From contig JARFPV010000629.1 in NCBI GenBank assembly GCA_029288115.1, forward strand, positions 1 through 7,484: a DNA stretch of 7,484 nt, in the 5' to 3' direction. This stretch comes from Akkermansiaceae bacterium. Lineage in GTDB: Bacteria; Verrucomicrobiota; Verrucomicrobiia; Verrucomicrobiales; Akkermansiaceae. The translations under genes and the position numbers were made by a program. Below the pieces are notes generated by a model. The model saw nothing but the letters and a program-made list of their open reading frames with translations, did not search any database and was not told the origin of the DNA. This document shows, in pieces, positions 1-5,117 of this stretch (position 1 is the stretch's first letter; the number at the start of each line of letters is the position of its first letter).

Positions 1-395
1 GTCACGGTCCTCGCTAGTTTGCCATTCGCTCAGCAGAACTCCTCGTCCAGCTTACCAAACAGGTGCAGCATCAGGATGGGTTTCCCGGTCTTCGTCGATT
101 CCGCCACTGCCTCGGCCAGTGAGCGTTTCCAGATCACATCCGTCTGCGATCCCCACTGCCCGGTGATCCTCCCCAGCGCTGTGCGTGCCCGGGACTTGAA
201 CCTCGGGTCATCCGCCCCGGCCCATTTCCTGAGCGTCGGCAGCATCTCCTTGCCCTTACTCACGCAGGTATCAACGGCCCCGCTCGCCACCGCCTTGTCA
301 GCACTCATCAGCGCCTGCTTGATCTTGTCATCCGCCAAAAGGCTGGAGTAACACACCCCAGCCACCACCAATATGCTACAGATTCCCTTTTTCAT
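1..395 (-). CDS. Exported thioredoxin-like protein with in-frame TGA (putative selenoprotein), partial at window edge
   Basis: The visible reading frame starts at ATG 395-393 and gives 121 residues before a TGA at 32-30. It begins with a signal peptide (MKKG, then a hydrophobic stretch to about residue 20, likely cleaved after SLLA). Residues 24-80 are probably helical, with a HEAT-like patch around DDPRFKSRARTAL. From about residue 90 a thioredoxin-type segment begins: a helix (AEAVAESTKTG), the beta strand KPILMLHLFG, then KLDEEFC. The next codon is TGA, and reading through it gives A-N-G-K-L-A-R-T-V up to the window edge. The right-hand neighbour (549-1739) has the same layout with x-N-G-x-x-x-R-x-V after its own TGA, so I call this TGA a selenocysteine codon that forms a vicinal Cys-Sec pair (C121-U122). 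This start was chosen because it puts the signal peptide at the N-terminus, with GAGAG just upstream; in-frame ATGs at 404 and 425 are possible. A 121-residue protein ending in mid-fold, or a pseudogene, is the alternative. The substrate is unknown. Confidence 0.62.
30..32 (-). other. In-frame TGA, candidate selenocysteine codon (left gene)
   Basis: The TGA lies directly after a Cys codon in the loop that follows the thioredoxin-fold strand KPILMLHLF. The frame stays open through the remaining 29 bases of the window and encodes the A-N-G-K-L-A-R-T-V segment that matches the other gene. A SECIS element cannot be judged because the RNA leaves the window 29 bases after the TGA. In the right-hand gene the apical loop lies 31 bases after its TGA, so the equivalent loop would be just outside the window. 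Confidence 0.58.
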
Positions 396-513
396 AGCTC
401 TCATACTAGCAGGCACCGCAAGCATGTCTGTAAAAGGCGTGTAAAAAACGCATCTACGAAGTGAGGCAGGGTCGTCACAAGCCCCGGATCCTTACCTGAC
501 TGGAGAACCTCGC

Positions 514-542
514 GTGACATCACTCACAGGCTGGTGTAAAAT
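514..542 (+). promoter_or_regulatory. Candidate sigma70-type promoter for the 549-1739 gene
   Basis: A -35-like GTGACA (514-519; 5 of 6 to TTGACA) is separated by exactly 17 bases from a -10-like TAAAAT (537-542; 5 of 6 to TATAAT). Transcription would be expected to start about 6-7 bases after the -10, at or next to ATG 549. The mRNA would then be leaderless or nearly so. No Shine-Dalgarno sequence precedes ATG 549, which agrees with this. The promoter lies in the roughly 150-base gap between the two divergent thioredoxin-like genes. Confidence 0.5.
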
Positions 543-548
543 GCCAGC

Positions 549-1739
549 ATGGTTATGTTGCGCATGTCCCTACTTGTCTGGCTTACGGTTGGTTCAGGCT
601 ATACCGCTCCTCCTAACAGCACAGAACCAAAAAGCACCAACTACCGTGAGTGGATCGAGTATATTCGCCCGTCTGCCGATGAGGAAAAATGGCGTGCTAT
701 CGCGTGGCGAAACAAGTTGATGCCGGCCGTCGAGGAGGCCAAAAAACTCGACAGGCCCATTCTTCTATGGGCGATGAATGGCAACCCGTGCGGCGAAACA
801 TGAAACAACGGTGTTACGCAGCGCATGGTAGTCTGGTCAGACCCACGTGTGCAAAAACTTGCCAAAGAATTTGTCTGCACGACCGAGGAAGTGGATATTC
901 TTTTTCCACGCAATGAGTGGCTGATCAATCATCTTAAAAACGACCCCGCCGTGCGTTTGTTCCGGGATGTGTATGGCAAACAAGCACCGCGCCAGCACTG
1001 GGACCCGAATCCACAGAAGACCAAGCAAGGCGTGTATGCCATGATGCCCGATGGCACCTACCTGAGCGGTCGATTCGTTGGCACCCGACCCAATCAAGTG
1101 TTAGAACTCATGAACGAAGCGCTGGAAAAATGGAATCGAATCGTGCGAGAGAGAAACCTCAGACCCAAGCCAGTGCCCCAGACCGAGGCATTGTCCACTT
1201 GGAAAAAGAACAAGCGCGAGGAGCTTGGACTACACATCGAGCTGCATTTCCGCGACCTTCCACGCCAAGGGACCCAACACACGAACCACGGCAAAAAGGT
1301 TGGCGAACACTTCAACACCACTTGGCTAGAGCTGAGCAAAACCGAAGCACAATCACTCGTGCCCACGAGCACAAGCTGGCAGACTGTTCCTAACAACGTA
1401 CGTAACAAACTATTTACCCACGGGTTAAAGGACATCGTTTATGGACAAAGCCCCAACTGGAAACCGCACGACATTCGCGCTGGGTCAATCAAGGTGAGAC
1501 GCGGAAAAACAACCCGCTCAGGCACCGTCATCGAGCTCATGGGAGACTTTGATCTGAAGGATCATTCACACCAATTCTCAGGAAAGATGTTAGGAAAACT
1601 CCTGTGGTCGCCTAAAGACAAACGCATCACCCGCATGGAGGTGGTGGCCACAGGCACACGCACTGGCGGCACCACCTTCAATTTTCGCAATCGTGATGAA
1701 GCTGCCGCTCCGCTCGGCGTGAGCCTAATTGTTAGGTGA
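549..1739 (+). CDS. Exported thioredoxin-like putative selenoprotein with C-terminal domain of unknown function (TGA read-through at 801)
   Basis: One open frame of 396 residues if the TGA at 801-803 is read as selenocysteine; the genuine stop is TGA at 1737-1739. A short signal peptide (residues 1 to about 20, SLLVWLTVGSGYTA) suggests export. Residues 44-84 hold the first half of a thioredoxin-like fold: helix MPAVEEAKKLD, strand RPILLWAMNG, then NPCGET. Sec85 follows, giving a C81-x3-U85 arrangement, then N-N-G-V-T-Q-R and VVWSDPRVQKLAKEFVCTTEEVD, which reads as a normal continuation of the fold. Residues 130-185 include GVYAMMPDGTYLSGRFVG, typical of the last strands of such domains. A basic, charged linker follows, then a C-terminal region (about 230-396) that I do not recognise. 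The ATG at 825 could start a shorter protein, but it has no ribosome binding site, lies inside the hairpin and would lack both the signal peptide and the active-site strand. A nonsense mutation is the main alternative. Confidence 0.72.
801..803 (+). other. In-frame TGA, candidate selenocysteine codon (right gene)
   Basis: The TGA follows N-P-C-G-E-T and precedes N-N-G-V-T-Q-R-M-V-V-W, all in one frame. Both sides look like genuine protein of a single thioredoxin-like domain, and the TGA falls at its redox-active loop. TGA as tryptophan is unlikely because Trp is written TGG throughout the window and no other gene here contains an in-frame TGA. TAA or TAG never occurs at this kind of site in the window. 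Confidence 0.72.
821..852 (+). promoter_or_regulatory. Candidate bacterial SECIS stem-loop
   Basis: The RNA can fold as follows: GCGCA (821-825) with UGUGC (848-852), including one G-U pair; UGG (826-828) with CCA (843-845); GUCU (831-834) with AGAC (839-842); apical loop GGUC (835-838). Bases UA (829-830) bulge on the 5' side and CG (846-847) on the 3' side. That is 12 pairs interrupted by two small bulges. The loop begins 31 bases after the TGA, inside the 16-37 base range used for bacterial SECIS elements. The GGUC loop and a bulge containing U on the 5' arm match what SelB recognises in the E. coli fdhF element. The hairpin lies wholly within the coding sequence, as bacterial SECIS elements do. 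The folding was done by eye. Confidence 0.65.
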
Positions 1740-1749
1740 CACCACCCAG

Positions 1750-2733
1750 CTACTTCTCCTTCACCCAAATATTGCGATAGAATACCGGGTTGCCGTGATT
1801 TTGGAGGAAAATCGGGTAGCCTGTGCCGGTGAGTGGCCCCTTGACGGGTGCGGCAGCAGTGTGGGTCTTGGCTAGCTCCAGATCGTCGTGAACAAGCACG
1901 CCATTAAGCTTAACGGTGATGCGAGGCCAGGCGGTACGTTTGCCATCCTTATCAAATCGGGCAGCAGTCAGCTCGACGTCGTAGGTTTGCCAAGTGAGCG
2001 GCGGCAGGCACATATTCAGTTTGGATGCAGCAACGGAATAGATGCCTCCACACTCGTTCATTTTTCCGTCCAGGCCAAAGGAGTCGAGTATCTGGGTTTC
2101 CCATCGTCCGCCGTAGTATACTCCGCTATTGCCGCGTTTTTGACCGCGGGCTTCCGGCTTGTAGGGCGTGCGGAATTCAATGTGAATCGTGCAGTCTTTG
2201 AATGATTGTTTGCTCATGGCATTGGTTGCGGCAAGCAGGCCGTCGACCACCTTGCCTTTGTCCCACCTGTCAGCAGACGATCCATCGAACAGCACTACTG
2301 CGCCGGCAGGAGGTTTGGCTCCAAGAGTCGGGCTATGGCGCTGAATTCTAGGTAAGGTGGATTTCTTCCCACTGCCTGATACGGTTATTTTACCCTCCCG
2401 GATCTCGGCGGAATAGCCGTTGACTTCTGGAAACTTAACCACACCAGCTTCGGTGCTGCCTGATAGGCGGGTGCGTTTTTTCTCCCTGGTCCATCCTAAC
2501 CCAGGAAGCCCTCCTTCGAGCACGTAAGCATCAAATTTTCCTTTGCCGAGCGCCACCACTTGAACCCCGAGGTCAGCACCTGTCGCGTTTTTACCGTACT
2601 CTCCCTGGATGTTAAAATCCGGATCTTCTTTGGAAGCTTTCGCGGGGTCAGTCCACGTCGGCGACTTATCCGCAGCGATCAATGGTAACGAACCTAGGAT
2701 GAAAAGAAAAGGAATGCTGTGTTTGAATTTCAT
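1750..2733 (-). CDS. Exported DUF1080 (3-keto-disaccharide hydrolase-like) protein
   Basis: A 327-residue protein with a signal peptide (MKFKHSIPFLFILGSLPLIAA, cleaved before DKSP). Residues 40-125 form a small beta-rich domain (GEYGKNATGADLGVQVVALGKGKF, GGLPGLGW) often seen in front of DUF1080. Residues 143-327 are the DUF1080 concanavalin-like fold (PF06439), with FDGSSADRW, FRTPYKPEARGQKRGNSGVYYGGRWETQILDSFG in two blocks, CLPPLTWQTYD, KLNGVLVHDD and the terminal FYRNIWVKE. Members of this family act on sugar chains in the periplasm; some cleave 3-keto-glycosides made by a Gfo/Idh/MocA oxidoreductase. The gene lies 12 bases downstream of the ThuA-like gene on the same strand, so the two probably form an operon, and it converges on the selenoprotein gene with a 10-base gap. 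No Shine-Dalgarno sequence precedes the ATG. The stop is TAG. The exact substrate cannot be read from the sequence. Confidence 0.9.
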   Translation of the reverse strand: MKFKHSIPFLFILGSLPLIAADKSPTWTDPAKASKEDPDFNIQGEYGKNATGADLGVQVVALGKGKFDAYVLEGGLPGLGWTREKKRTRLSGSTEAGVVKFPEVNGYSAEIREGKITVSGSGKKSTLPRIQRHSPTLGAKPPAGAVVLFDGSSADRWDKGKVVDGLLAATNAMSKQSFKDCTIHIEFRTPYKPEARGQKRGNSGVYYGGRWETQILDSFGLDGKMNECGGIYSVAASKLNMCLPPLTWQTYDVELTAARFDKDGKRTAWPRITVKLNGVLVHDDLELAKTHTAAAPVKGPLTGTGYPIFLQNHGNPVFYRNIWVKEK

Positions 2734-2745
2734 AAGTGACGTTTG

Positions 2746-3537
2746 TTAGTTTTCCAATTTGCCGGCTGACCACAAAATGCCACGCGCCACCAAGTCTAGA
2801 AACACCTGGTCGCTGAAAGTTCCATTGGTATGGCCAAACGTCGTGCCAAAGACACGCGTCCCGTGGAAATCATTGACCCAAATCACCGGCTGCACCTTGG
2901 CGTTTTTTTCACTCGCAGCAATGGCAAGTGGCGTCATGCCTTTGGCCGTACCCTTGACGATATAAAGCTCATCCTTGGGGGTTGTCCAATTCTCCGGAAA
3001 CCCTTTCATGACCGGGTGGTCTTTTTTAGTCACCTTGACGGGGTACTTGCTCTGATGCTCGTGGTGCTTGCTGGTGACTCCGAGAAAATCTCTCCAGTCA
3101 TCGATCTTGGCATCACGGTATGTGTGCATGGCACAGTGAATCACAACGGCTGGTTTTCCCTTCTTGTGAACATCGGTTATTTTGCGGATGTACTCAGGGT
3201 TTTTTGTTTTTGCAAAACACTCGTTGTGCACAACCACGTCGTAGGGTTCAGCCCAATTCGGATCATTATAGAGCTCGATCTCAGCATGAGTGCCGCGACC
3301 TCCCTTATTAACAACAGTCCATTCAATCGGCGCGCGCGCCTCGGTCGCCATCGTTAGCGCCTTGGTCTGAAATTTGTAGTCGTGACAGCAGCCACCAGTC
3401 ACCAGCAGCACTTTGAGCGGCTTACCTTTGTAAAACTGCTTGTTGGTGGTCTGTTTGTCCTCGGCTTGGGATGATGCGGATAAAGAGACCAGCAGGGCCA
3501 CGCTACGCACCAATGTTCGGTAGTGAAATCGATTCAT
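2746..3537 (-). CDS. Exported ThuA-like domain protein
   Basis: A 263-residue protein from ATG 3537-3535. The start was chosen because it places a signal peptide first (MNRFHYRTLVRSVALLVSLSASSQA, cleaved before EDK); an upstream in-frame ATG at 3609 would add 24 residues in front of it. Residues 41-257 are the ThuA-like, class I glutamine-amidotransferase-like fold (PF06283): LKVLLVTGGCCHDY (41-54), VVVHNECFA, VVIHCAMHTYR (131-141), WRDFLGVTSKHHEHQ, and FGTTFGHTNGTFSD near the end. This matches the usual length for secreted ThuA-like proteins of PVC bacteria. ThuA of rhizobia acts in trehalose and sucrose use through 3-keto sugars, so the role here is probably handling of keto-sugars released by the neighbouring enzymes. 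It is the first gene of a probable two-gene operon with the DUF1080 gene. No Shine-Dalgarno sequence is visible. The stop is TAA. Confidence 0.88.
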   Translation of the reverse strand: MNRFHYRTLVRSVALLVSLSASSQAEDKQTTNKQFYKGKPLKVLLVTGGCCHDYKFQTKALTMATEARAPIEWTVVNKGGRGTHAEIELYNDPNWAEPYDVVVHNECFAKTKNPEYIRKITDVHKKGKPAVVIHCAMHTYRDAKIDDWRDFLGVTSKHHEHQSKYPVKVTKKDHPVMKGFPENWTTPKDELYIVKGTAKGMTPLAIAASEKNAKVQPVIWVNDFHGTRVFGTTFGHTNGTFSDQVFLDLVARGILWSAGKLEN

Positions 3538-3685
3538 AAAAGAAATACTGTGTTTCTCAGCGTATGCTTTCAATGGTAATCCACCACGTCGTTGTGTCAG
3601 TGTTAACATTCACGGAGAAAGGGCCTGATGATGAAATACCCCTTCTTTTCTTGTAAGACCATGACTCACTTGCCATTACTATCAT

Positions 3686-3708
3686 CACTGTTGCGCTATA
3701 CAACAGTG
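3686..3708. repeat. Perfect inverted repeat between divergent genes, possible operator
   Basis: CACTGTTG (3686-3693), a 7-base spacer CGCTATA, then CAACAGTG (3701-3708): a perfect 8-base dyad. It sits in the gap of about 225 bases between the ThuA-like gene (minus) and the Gfo/Idh/MocA gene (plus), 54 bases before the latter's ATG. The position and symmetry fit a dimeric repressor site controlling both directions. A transcript hairpin is the alternative, but there is no T-run, so it is not a terminator. Confidence 0.4.
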
Positions 3709-3762
3709 TTCGCCCCGTAGGCAAATCTACAGAAATCATTCAAACAAACAACCTATACGACC

Positions 3763-5028
3763 ATGAACGAACCATTAAACCGACGTAAATTCATCTCCAC
3801 CACGGCTCTGGCCGGCGCTGCCCTTGCGGGCGCACCACTGCTTCAGGCTCAATCGAAACTGAACGGCTCTACCATCAAGGTGGCTGTGATCGGCTGTGGC
3901 GGCCGGGGTTCCGGTGCCCTTGCCAACTTCATCGACGCCTGTAAAATCCTAGGAACCAAAGCAGAGATTGTCGCTTTGGCGGATGCTTTCGAGGACCGGG
4001 TTTCCAAATTAGCTCAAAAACACGGAGTAGCCAAAGAGATTCAATTCACTGGTTACGAGGCCTACAAGAAGGCGCTCGCCACGGACTGCGAATACGTGAT
4101 CATGGCGACCCCTCCAGGCTTCCGCCCTGTGCATTTCGCTGCCGCAGTAGCAGCCGGCAAGCATTGCTTCATCGAGAAACCTGTGGCCGTCGACCCGGTC
4201 GGCTCCCGAGCTGTCATCGCGGCCGGTGAAATCGCCAAGACAAAAGGCCTCGGCGTGGTTGCTGGAACCCAGCGTCGCCATCAGAAAAATTACCAAACGA
4301 ACAAAGCGAAAATCGACGCAGGAGCCATCGGCGAAATCAAGGGTGGTGTTGTGCAATGGAATGGTCGCATCCCGTGGATCAAGAAGCGCCAGCCCGACTG
4401 GTCGGATAGCGAATACATGAACCGGAACTGGCTGAACTTTACCGAGCTCTCCGGTGACCACATCGTTGAGCAGCACGTGCACAATATCGACGTTGCCATT
4501 TGGTTCCTCGGTCGTCTGCCGGTCTCCGCTCTCGGCTTTGGGGGACGCGCCCGACGCGTGACCGGTAACCAGTTTGATTTCTTCAGCGTGGATCTCAACT
4601 TTGGTGACGACGTACACATTCACAGCCAGTGCCGACAGCTTGCCGGAACCTATGGTCGTGTTGGTGAAATGTTTACCGGCACAGAAGGCAGCTGCTTTGG
4701 TGGTGGTAAGATGACTGGCAAAGACGTCAGCATCCCCGAGATCAAACTCGAGAGTGAGCATGGCATGATCCAGGAACATATCGATCTGATCACCTCGGTA
4801 CGCGCCGGCAAGCCCCGCAATGAAGCGAAGCAAATCGCCGAGTCCACACTGGTGGCGATCATGGGGCGGATGTCATCCTACACCGGACAGATGATCCGTT
4901 GGGTTGATGTCGCAGAGAACAAACGATCACCGTTCTACAACTACAAGTGCTCTGTCGATCCACTTAGCTTTGAGAAGGGAGAAATCACCCTTCCTGCCGA
5001 AGAGCCACCGGTTCCCGGAAAAGCATAG
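3763..5028 (+). CDS. Tat-exported Gfo/Idh/MocA family oxidoreductase
   Basis: A 421-residue NAD(P)-dependent sugar oxidoreductase. The N-terminus carries a twin-arginine signal (NRRKF at 6-10, then a hydrophobic alanine-rich stretch and LLQAQS near 31), so the protein is likely exported folded with its cofactor. The Rossmann fold starts at residue 38 with IKVAVIGCGGRGSG; the glycine motif is at 44-49. FIEKPVAVD (136-144) contains the E-K-P motif whose lysine is catalytic in the family. GTQRRHQKNY (168-177) and EQHVHNIDVAIWFLG (236-250) belong to the C-terminal substrate domain, the latter with the usual histidines. The C-terminal part (VRAGKPRNEAKQIAESTLVAIMGRMSSYTGQ) is standard for PVC and Bacteroidota members. 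It is divergent from the ThuA-like and DUF1080 genes, and the three together suggest oxidation of a sugar at C3 followed by cleavage. No Shine-Dalgarno sequence precedes the ATG. The stop is TAG and a strong terminator follows. The substrate is unknown. Confidence 0.93.
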   Translation: MNEPLNRRKFISTTALAGAALAGAPLLQAQSKLNGSTIKVAVIGCGGRGSGALANFIDACKILGTKAEIVALADAFEDRVSKLAQKHGVAKEIQFTGYEAYKKALATDCEYVIMATPPGFRPVHFAAAVAAGKHCFIEKPVAVDPVGSRAVIAAGEIAKTKGLGVVAGTQRRHQKNYQTNKAKIDAGAIGEIKGGVVQWNGRIPWIKKRQPDWSDSEYMNRNWLNFTELSGDHIVEQHVHNIDVAIWFLGRLPVSALGFGGRARRVTGNQFDFFSVDLNFGDDVHIHSQCRQLAGTYGRVGEMFTGTEGSCFGGGKMTGKDVSIPEIKLESEHGMIQEHIDLITSVRAGKPRNEAKQIAESTLVAIMGRMSSYTGQMIRWVDVAENKRSPFYNYKCSVDPLSFEKGEITLPAEEPPVPGKA

Positions 5029-5049
5029 CCGTCATTTTGCTTATTTCTC

Positions 5050-5087
5050 AAACGCCATCCGGGTTAAGCTCGGATGGCGTTTTTTTT
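5050..5087 (+). terminator. Intrinsic terminator after the Gfo/Idh/MocA gene
   Basis: A perfect 12-base-pair stem: AAACGCCATCCG (5050-5061) with CGGATGGCGTTT (5071-5082), with a 9-base loop (5062-5070). A run of eight T starts within the 3' arm and ends at 5087. It begins 21 bases after the stop codon. On the minus strand the same stem is followed only by a few T, so it may stop the convergent gene at 5118 less efficiently. Confidence 0.93.
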
Positions 5088-5117
5088 GAAGTGAGGTCGT
5101 CTGCTGAGTCACATGAG

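Noticed and set aside
1..29. Weak stem GCG/CGU with an AGGAC loop on the minus strand after the left TGA
   Set aside because: Only three pairs with one wobble are visible before the window ends, too little to call a SECIS element.
396..425. TAGTAT as a -10 box for the left gene
   Set aside because: It matches only 4 of 6 and the nearest -35-like TTTACA is 20 bases away, so it is too weak to list as a promoter.
1724..1736. Small hairpin CCTAA-TTG-TTAGG between the convergent genes as a bidirectional terminator
   Set aside because: It has only five pairs, lies inside the coding sequence and has no T-run on either side.
825..1739. Independent 304-residue gene starting at ATG 825
   Set aside because: It has no ribosome binding site, its start lies inside the hairpin, its first residues (VVWSDPRVQKLAKEF) are the middle of a thioredoxin-like fold, and the upstream frame is in phase. 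One gene with a recoded TGA explains it better.
549..1739. Pseudogene with a nonsense mutation
   Set aside because: Possible, but the only defect is one TGA at the redox site, the remaining 300 codons are intact, a SECIS-like hairpin follows and the neighbouring gene has the same feature. Kept as the main alternative.
1..1739. Genetic code with TGA as tryptophan or glycine
   Set aside because: The window uses TGG and GGN normally, no other gene has an in-frame TGA, and the right gene itself ends at TGA 1737-1739.
3328..3341. GGCGCGCGCGCC palindrome
   Set aside because: It lies inside the ThuA-like coding region, where the codons for ARAP explain it; no sign of function.
3557..3739. 60-residue minus-strand reading frame upstream of the ThuA-like gene
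   Set aside because: Low-complexity composition, no recognisable domain, overlaps the control region and the inverted repeat, and no ribosome binding site.
4009..4833. 274-residue minus-strand reading frame inside the oxidoreductase gene
   Set aside because: It is the antisense shadow of a well-supported Gfo/Idh/MocA coding sequence and has no family features.
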